A stretch of 64,000 bases of DNA from an uncultured Bryobacterales bacterium (GCA_937959285.1 CALGAR010000025.1:1-64000), one strand, 5' to 3'. Counted from the stretch's first letter, positions 8,172-17,206 are shown. Notes: generated from the letters alone by a model not told the origin. Translations and numbers: made by a program.

Positions 8172-8201
8172 CTCGCCGCCGCGAAGCGGGGCGGCGGCGA
8201 G
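8172..8201 (-). terminator. Probable terminator of the TonB-dependent receptor gene
   Basis: CTCGCCGCCGC (8172-8182) and GCGGCGGCGAG (8191-8201) make an 11-bp GC-rich stem with an 8-nt loop, about 33 nt downstream of the receptor stop on the minus strand. A short TTT follows in the minus direction. Confidence 0.55.
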
Positions 8202-8233
8202 TCCGTAAACAAGTTGTTTCAGACGCTTCAGCG

Positions 8234-11200
8234 CTAGAACAGGATCCGGAGCGAGACCTGGAGCAAGCGAGGATTGGAGCTGAAGCTCTGCTGGAAGTTC
8301 TGCACGGCTCCCGTACCCGCCGTTTGGAAGGCCGGGTTCTGCAGCGTAGTCCGGAAGTCGATCGTGTTAATCGGTCCGCCGACAAACTGCGATGTATTCA
8401 GTATGTTGTAGGCGGTTCCGCGCACCTCGACGTTGAACAGATCGCGGAAGGCGAAGCCTTTGGAGACTGATACGTCAAGATTGTTCATCACGTCCAGTGG
8501 AATCAGGAAGCCGCGCGAGCCGGTTGAGAGGACACCCGGGCCCGTGGTGATGAACCGAGCCGTGGGATCGGCCAGGTAGCCAACAAGACCGCCCGCGGTG
8601 TTGAAGAGCGGAGTGCTTAGAGAGGCGCCCACAGCCGAGGCCGGGTTCACGATGCTCGTTTGATTCCAAAGGCTTCCGGCGAGACCGCCGACGAGGGGCA
8701 GGTACTGCGCCGATTCATAGGTGTAGGTGGCCGCAATAACAAAGTTTGCGAGGATGTTGCGCAACAGCGAGGGCTGGTCGCCGAAGGCTCCGGCAACGTC
8801 CCAGAGAACCGTGGCAGTACCGCGGTGGCGGCGGTCGAAAATCGAACTGGAGCTGCTGCGGTCGGGATTTGCCAGATCAAAGGTGGTCCCGTTGCTGTCG
8901 TCGATCAGGTGGCTATAGGTGTAGTGGCCGGCGAACTGTACACCCTTGATAAAGCGCTGCGTCAGGTTCACAGCGAGTGCGTGGTACGTGGAGTTTCCGG
9001 TGAAGCTCGGCACGACCAGCGGAGAACCGTTGAGGAACGAGCCTGCCTGCAACTGAGCGAAGGTGGGCAGAGTGTCGAGCGTTGCCTGGCTCGGCGCAGT
9101 GAAGAACACCGGAAGGCTCGAGGTCGAAGTGGCGATTGGATTCACATTGGTAATCCACGGGAGATTCGTGCCCTTGGTGCCAAGGTATCGAACCTCGCCG
9201 AGGAATCCGCGCCAGAAGGAGTGCTGCAGCCCTGCGTTCCAGGTCATGTAATAGGGCAGGCGCTGATCCCCCAGAATCGTGCTGTTGAACACGCCGGCGT
9301 TGAACGGAGCTGTGATATCGGGCGTTCCGACAAACGGATTCTGCACACCGCCAGTGGCAAGGAAGCCGCCGGCAGGCGTTGTTCCGGAGCTCACTGCAGT
9401 GACTCCGAACGGGAACAGGAGCGGATTGAGCGCGTTCAACGTGATTGTGTCCCACTGCATGCCGAAGCCGGCCCGGAACACGGTATTGCGATTGCCTGGC
9501 GCCCAGGCGAATCCGACGCGCGGAGCAAACGCGGTCTTTTGCGTGCTGGGGCTATCCAGCCCGGAGAACGGACCGTTACTGCCGAACAGGCGTTCGATCG
9601 AATTTGGAATCGTCGAATACTGCCAGCTCACGCCGAGGTCGACGCTAAGGGTCGGCGCAACCCGCCACATGTCCTGGGCAAACAGGAAGTAGGACCACTG
9701 GTCATCGCCGAATTGGTCCGCACCGAACGTGCGCTGGGCCAGGATGCCGGGAGTGAGGTCCAATGCGAACTCCTGCAGGTTGGAGTAGACGTAGTTGCCG
9801 CTCAAGCCGAAGGGCTGGCGCCACGTGGTCATAAACCTGCGGCCATCAAAGCCAAATCGCAGGTTGTGCCGGCCCACTTGCCAAGCGAGGGTATCGGCCA
9901 GATCGTACCCGTTCTGAATGTTGTTCCGTGCTGCGGCGAATCCGGCGAGGGTCACGAAGCCGAAACCCGCGTTCGGAAGGTTGGTTCCGCCGATGTTGAG
10001 GAAGGGCGTCGAGAAGAAGTCGTTTAGAACGTTCTGATCCCAGCGGTTGTATCCAACACGCAGCTCGTTGGTGATGTTCGGGTTGACCGTATAGTAGTGA
10101 GCGATGGTGCCCAGCATCGAGCGAGCCTTGGTTGGGACGAACTGATTGGGCAGTCCGACGTTCCGCTGCTGTTCGTTTACGTAGTTGTACACGTAGCGTC
10201 CCTGCAAGCGCTGCCTGTCCGAGGGAAGCCACTCAATGCTGCCGGTGCCCATGTAGCTGTCGCGGGACCCGGCGAAGAGATTAGAGACCGGCGCAAGCGG
10301 AATGCTGACGCCGTTGACGATCGTGGACGACGTGGGTGCCTGAGTCGTCGCGAACGGCTGCAACAGACTGATGTTCTGCTGCGAGACGCCGGGAACCGTG
10401 CTCAGGGTAGCGAGTCCCTCGGTGGTAGGAGCGAGGAACTCGCTCACGCCCGGACGTGTGAAGCCCAGCGGAATCCACTCGAAGTTACCGTAAAAGAAGA
10501 GGTGGTTGCGAAGAATCGGGAATCCAACGGCGCCGCCCAACCGGTTTTGGTCATAGCGCGGCTGATCGGTGATGCCCTGACGGATCCAGGCTGGCTCCAA
10601 GGCATTCATAATGCGGTTCTGCAGATAGTTGTAAAGAGCGCCGTGAATTCCGTTTGTGCCGCTGTGGACCGTGCTGTTCAATTTGCCGCCGGGCTCGTGT
10701 CCGAAGCGCGGCGCGCTTTGATCCTCCAGCAGCACGAAGTCTTTTGTGGCCATATTCGACATGTAGACAACCGGAGCATTATTAATCCGGTTCTTATTGT
10801 CGATGCCGTCAATGTGGAATATGTTAAAGGACGGACGGTGTCCCGTAACTGCCGGACCAGTGGCTTCACCAACGCCGCCCGATGTAACACCTTCACTAAG
10901 TAACGAAAGATTGTAGGCGCCGAAAGCATTGCCGGTCCGCTCTACAAAGTTCGGCCGCGGCAGATTTTGAATAGACTCAGCCTCGTAATAAGTAATGATC
11001 TGAGCCGTTTCAAGGACGCGAGCGGGCTCTTCAAGCACAGTAATTACGTCGGTAGCCGGGCCAGGTGTGATTGTTACATTCATTATGTTGGTCCGGTTCA
11101 TCGCAACGTCAAATTCAGGAGAGGGCACTGCCGCCACTTTCCCGTGCGTCGTGATAATCCGGTACCGTCCTGCGGGAACGTTTTCAAAGCGATAAGCACC

Positions 11201-11398
11201 CTGCGCATCCGTAGCAACAGTTACTCGTGTCCCTGTGGCGACGTTTTCCAGTTCGATTTTTACGTCAGCCATTGGAGCACCGGTGGTGTTACGCACCGTT
11301 CCAGTTACTGTGCCATAGGATGCTTGTGCCTTTAAGTGTGGAGCTAGCATGCCCGCGAACAGCATCAGGCACGCGGTAATTGCGACAAGTTGTTTCAT
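8234..11398 (-). CDS. Oar-like TonB-dependent receptor with carboxypeptidase-regulatory domain
   Basis: This outer-membrane protein is about 1054 aa. It starts with a signal peptide (MKQLVAITACLMLFAGMLAP...AQA), then a carboxypeptidase-regulatory-like beta-sandwich at about 25-105 (YGTVTGTVRNTTGAPMADVK), a plug domain (FNIFHIDGIDNKNRI, HSGTNGIHGALYNY) and a long beta-barrel ending in the terminal Phe of LLQVSLRILF. Such receptors import large substrates energised by TonB; Acidobacteriota carry dozens of this Oar-like form. ATG 11398 is chosen because it begins the signal peptide; the open frame extends 19 codons further. A possible -10 (TATAAA on the minus strand, 11477-11482) lies in an AT-rich upstream region. 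Substrate unknown; the dipeptidase and aldose epimerase upstream suggest peptide or sugar uptake only loosely. Confidence 0.9.
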   Translation of the reverse strand: MKQLVAITACLMLFAGMLAPHLKAQASYGTVTGTVRNTTGAPMADVKIELENVATGTRVTVATDAQGAYRFENVPAGRYRIITTHGKVAAVPSPEFDVAMNRTNIMNVTITPGPATDVITVLEEPARVLETAQIITYYEAESIQNLPRPNFVERTGNAFGAYNLSLLSEGVTSGGVGEATGPAVTGHRPSFNIFHIDGIDNKNRINNAPVVYMSNMATKDFVLLEDQSAPRFGHEPGGKLNSTVHSGTNGIHGALYNYLQNRIMNALEPAWIRQGITDQPRYDQNRLGGAVGFPILRNHLFFYGNFEWIPLGFTRPGVSEFLAPTTEGLATLSTVPGVSQQNISLLQPFATTQAPTSSTIVNGVSIPLAPVSNLFAGSRDSYMGTGSIEWLPSDRQRLQGRYVYNYVNEQQRNVGLPNQFVPTKARSMLGTIAHYYTVNPNITNELRVGYNRWDQNVLNDFFSTPFLNIGGTNLPNAGFGFVTLAGFAAARNNIQNGYDLADTLAWQVGRHNLRFGFDGRRFMTTWRQPFGLSGNYVYSNLQEFALDLTPGILAQRTFGADQFGDDQWSYFLFAQDMWRVAPTLSVDLGVSWQYSTIPNSIERLFGSNGPFSGLDSPSTQKTAFAPRVGFAWAPGNRNTVFRAGFGMQWDTITLNALNPLLFPFGVTAVSSGTTPAGGFLATGGVQNPFVGTPDITAPFNAGVFNSTILGDQRLPYYMTWNAGLQHSFWRGFLGEVRYLGTKGTNLPWITNVNPIATSTSSLPVFFTAPSQATLDTLPTFAQLQAGSFLNGSPLVVPSFTGNSTYHALAVNLTQRFIKGVQFAGHYTYSHLIDDSNGTTFDLANPDRSSSSSIFDRRHRGTATVLWDVAGAFGDQPSLLRNILANFVIAATYTYESAQYLPLVGGLAGSLWNQTSIVNPASAVGASLSTPLFNTAGGLVGYLADPTARFITTGPGVLSTGSRGFLIPLDVMNNLDVSVSKGFAFRDLFNVEVRGTAYNILNTSQFVGGPINTIDFRTTLQNPAFQTAGTGAVQNFQQSFSSNPRLLQVSLRILF

Positions 11399-11476
11399 GG
11401 TTGTCTGCACAAACTCCTCGCCGCGTGACAATGCAAGCCCCGAACCAAAGGACAAAGGGCTTTAGCTTTCAATGAA

Positions 11477-11482
11477 TTTATA
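11477..11482 (-). promoter_or_regulatory. Candidate -10 box upstream of the receptor gene
   Basis: Minus-strand TATAAA about 80 nt upstream of ATG 11398, in a markedly AT-rich stretch, with TTATTG about 15 nt further upstream as a weak -35. Based on sequence appearance only. Confidence 0.3.
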
Positions 11483-11511
11483 AGTGGGAATTTCTAACAA
11501 TAATAGATTGG

Positions 11512-11531
11512 ATCTCGACTAAATCCGAGAT
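11512..11531 (-). terminator. Hairpin downstream of the M19 dipeptidase gene
   Basis: ATCTCG (11512-11517) pairs with CGAGAT (11526-11531) around an 8-nt loop, about 60 nt past the dipeptidase stop on the minus strand. It lacks a T-tract, so termination is tentative. Confidence 0.3.
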
Positions 11532-11589
11532 ATGGAAGACGTGAAAATATTGCAAAAAGAATTGAAATTAAAGTGACTTGCGCAGCGTC

Positions 11590-12717
11590 TTACGAGACAC
11601 TCACCGGCGGCTGGTTCCATACTTCGGAGAGTACTCGGAGGAAATTTCCGCCGAGGATCAGCTCCAGATGCCGGTTCGTGTATCCACGCTTGAGCAGGCC
11701 CTCGGTAATGTCGTAAATACGGGTGCCGGTGTCGAGACCATGGATGTCGAATTGGAGGCGCTTCTTCCCGGTCTTGCCGTTATGGTCCTCGACGTCGCTG
11801 TCGCTGCCTATTCCAACGTGCTCGACGCCGACGAGCCGGGCCACATGCTCGTAGTGGTCAAGAAGATGATTCAGAGTCACGGGACGTCCATCCCAGACGA
11901 AATTGCGAATGCCGGTCAGGCCGAGGACGCCGCCTGTCGCAGCCAGACCGCGAATGACGGTATCGGAGACGCAGCGGGGTGAGCGCGGCACCAGCGCCTT
12001 GCAGTTGGAGTGGGAGATGATAACCGGCTTGCGCGAGATTCGGAACGCGTCCAGAGCAGTCCGCTCGCCCGCGTGCGATACATCCACCACCATCCCGATG
12101 CGGTTCATTTCGGCGATCACGGATGCGCCGTAAACCGTGATGCCCTGGTCGCGCCGCTCGACGCATCCATCGCCAAGGGAATTGCGCGAGTTGTACGTGA
12201 GCTGGGAAACGCGCTGGCCAAGCTCGTGGAACGCCCCGACGTCGTGCACCGACCGGAAATGCTCAGAATTTTGGAAACCGAGTACAACTGCTATGCGTCC
12301 GCTATTCTTGGCAACACGGATGTCATCGACAGAGTTGACGCGGACGAAGAATTCCGGATATGCCGAGATGAGCCGGTTCCAGTTGTCGCTCCACCGGAGC
12401 GTCGCCCGAAATGGATTTGGCTGATTGGGCTCGACGGCGGGGTGGAAGACCGTAATGCCTGAGCGCTTCAGGCGTTGAAAATCTTCCGGTCGGAATGTCG
12501 ACGGGTCCTGCTGCCAGCCTGCAAGCTTCTGCCAGTCCAGGGTGAACAGGCTGAGCATGTCGATCACGGTGGATTCCTGAACCAGATCGAGAGTTCGTCT
12601 CGAATACTCGGTCCGGCTTCCGGCGTACAACTTGAAACGCCCCTTCTGGATGAAGGGAGCGCCCAGGATCGTCCCGCCGGCGAGTACACTTGCCCGAAGG
12701 AAAGATCTTCGCTCCAT
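11590..12717 (-). CDS. Exported M19 (membrane dipeptidase) family protein
   Basis: The 375-aa product begins MERRSFLRASVLAGGT, a twin-arginine-like signal, and has the TIM-barrel pattern of renal/membrane dipeptidases: LTYNSRNSLGDG, GMVVDVSHAG, PVIISHSNCKALVPRSPRC and HVGIGSDSD. Family members hydrolyse dipeptides with a binuclear zinc site. The His residues of DVSH and ISHS and the late Asp are present, but the N-terminal HxD metal motif is replaced (TVIDMLSLFTLDW) and the GxEGGH glutamate segment reads GFQNSEHF. A subgroup of M19 proteins shows this change, so a different metal site or activity is possible. ATG 12717 is preferred over the 17-codon longer frame because it starts the signal. 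Confidence 0.85.
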   Translation of the reverse strand: MERRSFLRASVLAGGTILGAPFIQKGRFKLYAGSRTEYSRRTLDLVQESTVIDMLSLFTLDWQKLAGWQQDPSTFRPEDFQRLKRSGITVFHPAVEPNQPNPFRATLRWSDNWNRLISAYPEFFVRVNSVDDIRVAKNSGRIAVVLGFQNSEHFRSVHDVGAFHELGQRVSQLTYNSRNSLGDGCVERRDQGITVYGASVIAEMNRIGMVVDVSHAGERTALDAFRISRKPVIISHSNCKALVPRSPRCVSDTVIRGLAATGGVLGLTGIRNFVWDGRPVTLNHLLDHYEHVARLVGVEHVGIGSDSDVEDHNGKTGKKRLQFDIHGLDTGTRIYDITEGLLKRGYTNRHLELILGGNFLRVLSEVWNQPPVSVS

Positions 12718-12829
12718 TGCCACAAACCCGCGTGGTAAAAGGACATTATGCACCCTTTTGGAGACCACTTCCAGGGGGTGGCTACAATTTTTTGCAGGGT
12801 AATTCAGTTTTTGGAAACCCGGGTGGGGC

Positions 12830-12849
12830 GAGCGGCTTAAAAGCCGCTC
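12830..12849 (-). terminator. Hairpin overlapping the epimerase stop codon
   Basis: GAGCGGCTT (12830-12838) and AAGCCGCTC (12841-12849) are a perfect 9-bp inverted repeat with almost no loop; the stop codon of the epimerase lies inside it. No T-tract follows, so it may be a pause or 3'-end stabilising hairpin. Confidence 0.4.
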
Positions 12850-13871
12850 ACTCGAACCTGGAAGCTCTCGCGCCAGGTGGCGCCGGGGGCGATTTGCTGG
12901 AGTTCCTTGTACAGACCTGCGTGCGCAAGGTTAAAGGCGTTGGTGAGACCGGTCATCGGCTCGAAGCAGATGAAATTGCGGCCTTTGGGCGCGTAGATGA
13001 CGGCCACTTGGTACTTGGGGCCGAAGACCACCGAAATCTTTTCCTGCCGTCCCTTCACCCAGAACTCTGCGTTGCCCTGATCATCCCGGATGAGGTTCGT
13101 GAAAACGTCGTCGAGCTGGGTGTTGGCAAGGGACAGCGGATTCGGCAAACTCACAGGTTTCCGCTCGCCGGTGGGAATCAGCAGGTTCGAAAGGACCACA
13201 TGGTCGCGGGCAGAGATGCCCACGGTCCATTCGTCCCGGGGCGCATCGTTGATTTGATAATAGGGATGGAAGCCGATGGCGAGCGGCATGGGCTGGCTCG
13301 ATTGGTTGTGAATAACCGTTTCCACTTCGAGGGCTCCGCGAGAGAGCCTGTACGTCATTTCAATCGAGTGGGCGAAGGGGAATTGAGCCATGTATTGCGG
13401 CACGGCAGTGAAGTCGAGCCTGCTCGTCACCTCAGCGCCGTTGTCGCTCGAACGTAAGTTCGTGACACGCCATTCCGGAGCGAAAACCAGCAGACCGTGA
13501 ATCGGCTTTCCGTTCCCGTCGCGGCGTAAATTGCCCAGATCCGGGTTTAGGAAATACTTTTGTCCGTTCGCGTAAAAGGCGTCCTGATCGAGACGGTTCG
13601 CCCAGGGAGCGAGGAACGGATTCCCTGCGAGCGTGGGCTTCGCCTTGAGCTCGCCTATGGAGTTGTAGGGAGACCAGAATACTCGTTTCCCCTTGACCGT
13701 CATCTCGTAGGCATTGTTGCCAAATGACGGAGCCACAAGCACTTCGGTCTGTGCCGCAGCATCTCTCAGGCGAATGACTTCAACGTTGTCGATTGTTACG
13801 CGTTCCGCGGTGTAATTGGCAGATTGGAGCATCATCGGCAGAATCAGAGCGAGGCCGGCACGTCGCATCAT
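12837..13871 (-). CDS. Secreted aldose 1-epimerase family protein
   Basis: A 344-aa protein of the GalM/YeaD-type mutarotase fold. Visible motifs are NPFLAPWANRLDQ near the N-terminus, FAHSIEMTYRL, the GFHPYYQI His segment and the C-terminal FICFEPMTGLTNAFN with the catalytic-type Glu. Aldose epimerases interconvert sugar anomers. The N-terminus MMRRAGLALILPMMLQSANY looks like a signal peptide, so it probably acts outside the cytoplasm. ATG 13871 overlaps the stop of the preceding gene (TGATG), indicating translational coupling with the Cys-rich protein. Confidence 0.85.
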   Translation of the reverse strand: MMRRAGLALILPMMLQSANYTAERVTIDNVEVIRLRDAAAQTEVLVAPSFGNNAYEMTVKGKRVFWSPYNSIGELKAKPTLAGNPFLAPWANRLDQDAFYANGQKYFLNPDLGNLRRDGNGKPIHGLLVFAPEWRVTNLRSSDNGAEVTSRLDFTAVPQYMAQFPFAHSIEMTYRLSRGALEVETVIHNQSSQPMPLAIGFHPYYQINDAPRDEWTVGISARDHVVLSNLLIPTGERKPVSLPNPLSLANTQLDDVFTNLIRDDQGNAEFWVKGRQEKISVVFGPKYQVAVIYAPKGRNFICFEPMTGLTNAFNLAHAGLYKELQQIAPGATWRESFQVRVSGF

Positions 13872-14278
13872 CAGGGTTTTTCCCGCAAATCCAGATTCGT
13901 TTCCTGCTGACAGCAGGCGCACTTGCCAGGAGTATAGGTGCGGATCGCGCAGACCTCGCACCAGTAGCTAATGGTAAACTGCTTGCCGTCCTTCAGGACA
14001 AACATCGCGCGCTTGTGAATCGGATCAATTGTGAAATGATCCGGACCGTCGAATTTCCCGAGTACCAGAAAGTCGGAGTTTCTGAGACGCTCGTCTCGCA
14101 AGACGCCCATGGTGGATTCGTCACCCTGGAGGAAGATCGCCTTGCTGTCCGAAGTTTGCAGGACCGGGCGCCCGTCGTGAGTGAGGGTGAGCGTTCCGCG
14201 AGCGGATTCGCGGCTCGTTTCTGCCGCAAGCGCAGGAGCAGCGGCGACGGCGAGAAGCAGAAAGCGTCGACGTCTCAC
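13871..14278 (-). CDS. Small secreted Cys-rich protein
   Basis: A 135-aa protein with an Arg-rich signal peptide (MRRRRFLLLAVAAAPALAAE). The C-terminal third contains WCEVCAIRTYTPGKCACCQQ, two CxxC-like pairs that could bind a metal or form disulfides. The central part (IFLQGDESTMGVLRDERLR) has no domain I recognise. It is coupled to the aldose epimerase by a TGATG overlap and diverges from the lactate operon. Function unknown. Confidence 0.7.
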   Translation of the reverse strand: MRRRRFLLLAVAAAPALAAETSRESARGTLTLTHDGRPVLQTSDSKAIFLQGDESTMGVLRDERLRNSDFLVLGKFDGPDHFTIDPIHKRAMFVLKDGKQFTISYWCEVCAIRTYTPGKCACCQQETNLDLREKP

Positions 14279-14336
14279 GTGACCATTCTACGTGTCCTGC
14301 AGGTTTTGTGAAACAGCAGTGATACAATCCGTGCTG

Positions 14337-15062
14337 ATGGGGCCGCGCGTAGCGCTGTTTGTTACTTGCATTGTCGATCAACTGTTCCCTCGCGTGGGGC
14401 TGGCCATGGCCGACGTCCTGGAACGGATCGGCTGCGAGGTCGATTTTCCCGAAGCGCAAACCTGCTGCGGGCAGCCGGCTTTTAACAGCGGCTACCGAGC
14501 CGAAGCCCGGGACGTCGCCCGCCACTTCCTGTCGGTATTTGAGCAGGCCGAGTATATTGTTGTTCCCTCGGGTTCCTGTACATCGATGATTTCTCATCAC
14601 TACGCAGAGTTGTTCCGAAAGGAGCCTGAGTGGCTTGACCGGGCCAGGGCGGTTGGAAGCCGCGTTGTCGAGTTCTCGACGTTTCTGACGGAGGTAATGA
14701 AAGTGGAAGACGTTGGAGCAAGACTGGATGCCGTGGTAACTTACCACGACTCCTGCCACGCGCTCCGCGAGCTGTCGGTCAAGTCAGGCCCCCGGCGATT
14801 GCTCGGCCGCGTCCGGGGACTGACGCTAAAGGAAATGGATCGCGCCGAAGAGTGCTGCGGTTTCGGCGGTACGTTCTCCGTGAAGTTTGCGGAAACGTCG
14901 GGCGGGATGGTGCGTACGAAAGTGGATTCCATCTTAAGAACCGGCGCTGAAATCGTTGTTTCCATTGATTCGAGCTGCCTGATGCAATTGCAAGGCGCGC
15001 TCGCGAGGGCGAACGCCCCCGTGCGGACCATGCACCTTGCCGAAGTGCTCGCCTCCCGCTAA
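14337..15062 (+). CDS. lutA: Lactate utilisation protein A (Fe-S/CCG-domain subunit)
   Basis: This 241-aa protein has the two cysteine-rich CCG domains of LutA/YkgE: an early CIVDQLFPRVG and EAQTCCGQPAFNSGY, then TYHDSCHALRELSV and EECCGFGGTFSVKF. LutABC is a cytoplasmic iron-sulfur enzyme complex that oxidises L-lactate. ATG 14337 begins the conserved MGPRVALFVTCIVDQLFP. lutB follows after 6 nt, so the three genes form an operon. Confidence 0.92.
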   Translation: MGPRVALFVTCIVDQLFPRVGLAMADVLERIGCEVDFPEAQTCCGQPAFNSGYRAEARDVARHFLSVFEQAEYIVVPSGSCTSMISHHYAELFRKEPEWLDRARAVGSRVVEFSTFLTEVMKVEDVGARLDAVVTYHDSCHALRELSVKSGPRRLLGRVRGLTLKEMDRAEECCGFGGTFSVKFAETSGGMVRTKVDSILRTGAEIVVSIDSSCLMQLQGALARANAPVRTMHLAEVLASR

Positions 15063-15068
15063 TTCGCA

Positions 15069-16514
15069 ATGTCCCGAACCGCCACTACTGAACCCCCGAA
15101 ATTCCGGCAAACGCTCGAAGACGCCAACCTCCAACTGGCGGTCTACACCGCTACCGGCAGGTTGATGGAGAAGCGGCGGGAGGCCGTCGCCGCCGATGTG
15201 CTGCCGGAATACCAGGAGCTGCGCACGCAAGCCCACGAGATCAAGAAGCATACGCTCGACAATCTGGACTACTACCTCGAGCTGTTCGAGGAGCGCGTGA
15301 AGGCACACGGCGGCAAGGTGGTCTACTGCAAAGACGGCAGCGAGGTCGCCGATTTCGTATTGCGCCTGGCGAAGGAGCGGGGGGCTCGCCTGATCGTGAA
15401 ATCAAAGTCGATGACGACAGAAGAGATCGACTTGAACGAGCGGCTTGCCCACCACCAGCTGGAGTCGGTTGAAACGGATCTGGGTGAGTATATCCTGCAA
15501 CTCGCCCACCAGAGGCCGTACCACATCGTTGCTCCCGCGCTTCACCTGACCCGTTACGATGTCGCCAATATCTTCACTGAGAAGCTCGGAGTAGAAAACG
15601 AAACGGTCATCGAGAAGCAGACGATGATCGCGCGCGGCGTTTTGCGCCAGAAATTCCTTCAGGCGGACATCGGGATTTCCGGCGCGAATTTCCTTGTGGC
15701 GGACTCCGGAGCCGTCGTGATTGTCGAGAATGAGGGCAATGCGCGGCTGACGACGTCCGCTCCTCGCATCCACATTGCCGTCGCCGGCATGGAGAAAATG
15801 ATAGCCCGCGCGCAGGATCTGCCGGTCTTTCTGAAACTGCTGGGACGGAGCGCGACCGGGCAGCCTCTGACGGTCTACACATCCTTCCTTTCCGGACCCA
15901 GGCGCGAAGGTGAAGTCGATGGTCCGGAGGAGTTCTATGTGGTCCTGCTCGATAATGGACGGACGCGCCTTCTGGCGGACCGCGAAAAGCGGCAGTCGCT
16001 GTATTGCATACGCTGCGGCGCTTGCTTGAACCATTGCCCCGTCTACCGGAAAGTCGGCGGCCACAATTATCCGTGGGTTTATTCCGGTCCGATCGGAGCC
16101 GTCATTACGCCGCAGTACATGGGTGTCGGCAAGGACCCGTGGCTGCCGTTCGCCTCCAGCCTGTGCGGTGCGTGCTATGAGGTGTGCCCAGTCAAGATCA
16201 ACATCCCCAAACTGCTTCTGGACCTCCGGTCGGAGGTGACGAAACTCAAGGCGAAGGAGCGGGCCGGCTGGGCGGAACGGACGGCCTTCCGGCTCTGGGC
16301 GTGGGTGATGCGCCATCCACGGATTTACGAGTTGATGGGATCGATGACAGCTGCTTTCTTTCCTGAAGGGGAGACCCCAGGCTGGCTTCGGTCCGTGCCT
16401 CCGTTCATGAATATCGGCCCTCTCAAGAAATGGCTGAGCCAGCGCGACCTCCCGCGGCCGGCTTCGAAGAGCTTCAGGCAGCATTGGCGGTCGCGGCGGA
16501 AGGGAGTGCGCTAG
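15069..16514 (+). CDS. lutB: Lactate utilisation protein B
   Basis: At 481 aa it contains an N-terminal LUD domain (ARLIVKSKSMTTEEIDLNE, ISGANFLVADSGAVVIVENE) and a C-terminal ferredoxin-like region with two 4Fe-4S motifs, YCIRCGACLNHCPVYRK and LCGACYEVCPVKINIPK. It is the LutB/YkgF electron-transfer subunit of L-lactate oxidation. Closely spaced between lutA and lutC. Confidence 0.95.
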   Translation: MSRTATTEPPKFRQTLEDANLQLAVYTATGRLMEKRREAVAADVLPEYQELRTQAHEIKKHTLDNLDYYLELFEERVKAHGGKVVYCKDGSEVADFVLRLAKERGARLIVKSKSMTTEEIDLNERLAHHQLESVETDLGEYILQLAHQRPYHIVAPALHLTRYDVANIFTEKLGVENETVIEKQTMIARGVLRQKFLQADIGISGANFLVADSGAVVIVENEGNARLTTSAPRIHIAVAGMEKMIARAQDLPVFLKLLGRSATGQPLTVYTSFLSGPRREGEVDGPEEFYVVLLDNGRTRLLADREKRQSLYCIRCGACLNHCPVYRKVGGHNYPWVYSGPIGAVITPQYMGVGKDPWLPFASSLCGACYEVCPVKINIPKLLLDLRSEVTKLKAKERAGWAERTAFRLWAWVMRHPRIYELMGSMTAAFFPEGETPGWLRSVPPFMNIGPLKKWLSQRDLPRPASKSFRQHWRSRRKGVR

Positions 16515-16516
16515 CT

Positions 16517-17149
16517 ATGCCTCGGGAAAAGATCCTTCACAAGGTGCGAACGGCGCTGGGGAGGAGCAGCGGCCAGCTGCCCGCGACGCCGCCCCCGGTT
16601 CGTCTCCGCATTCCGGAGGTGCCGCTCGATGCTCGAATCGAATCCTTTACTTGTGCGCTGAATAAGCTCAACGGGAAGACTTGCGTCGCTCATTCCCCCC
16701 AGGAGGCTTTGGACTACGCAGCGCAGTTGTGCGAAGGCAAGCGGGTTGTTGCTTCCAACTCCCCGGTGCTTCGCGAATGCGGCATCACCGGACTGCCGAA
16801 CGTCCGCAGCAACTACACGGACGCGGAAAAGCTGCGCGAAGCCTGCGCTGCCGCGGATGTGGGAATTACCAGCGCCGACTACGCTTTGGGAGATACAGGG
16901 AGCCTGGTGATGATTGCCTCGCCGCGAGAGGCGCGGCTTATCTCCTTGCTTCCTCCTGTCCATCTTGCCATTGTGCCTCGCTCCCGAATTCTCACCGGAC
17001 TTGACGAACTGTTCACGCTACTCCCGAATCCGGCTGAACAAACGAGTTCGATGGTGCTAATCACCGGGCCAAGCCGGACTGCCGATATCGAACAGATTCT
17101 GGTCCGGGGAGTTCACGGCCCGCGAGAGATTCACGTCGTTGTACTATGA
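16517..17149 (+). CDS. lutC: Lactate utilisation protein C
   Basis: The product (210 aa) has the LUD domain shared with LutC/YkgG: ADVGITSADYALGDTGSLVM and LLPPVHLAIVPRSRIL are diagnostic, and it ends with GVHGPREIHVVVL. ATG 16517 follows the lutB stop by 2 nt and gives MPREKILHKVRTALGR, a normal family start; the longer in-frame extension overlaps lutB. Third subunit of the lactate oxidation complex. Confidence 0.93.
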   Translation: MPREKILHKVRTALGRSSGQLPATPPPVRLRIPEVPLDARIESFTCALNKLNGKTCVAHSPQEALDYAAQLCEGKRVVASNSPVLRECGITGLPNVRSNYTDAEKLREACAAADVGITSADYALGDTGSLVMIASPREARLISLLPPVHLAIVPRSRILTGLDELFTLLPNPAEQTSSMVLITGPSRTADIEQILVRGVHGPREIHVVVL

Positions 17150-17175
17150 AAACTTCCGGAACAGGAAACGAAAAG

Positions 17176-17195
17176 AATCGGACTTGCATCCGATT
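17176..17195 (+). terminator. Hairpin between lutC and the barrel gene
   Basis: AATCGGA (17176-17182) and TCCGATT (17189-17195) form a perfect 7-bp stem with a 6-nt loop. It ends 12 nt before ATG 17207, so it could be a weak lut terminator or a structure in the leader of the next gene. No T-tract. Confidence 0.35.
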
Positions 17196-17206
17196 GAGAT
17201 ATCCCA

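Noticed and set aside
8660..10027. Long plus-strand open frame opposite the receptor gene
   Set aside because: Typical antisense frame in high-GC DNA; its sequence has no family features, while the minus frame is a clear TonB-dependent receptor.
15402..16484. Long minus-strand open frame opposite lutB
   Set aside because: Shadow of lutB, with Arg/Pro-rich composition and no domain pattern.
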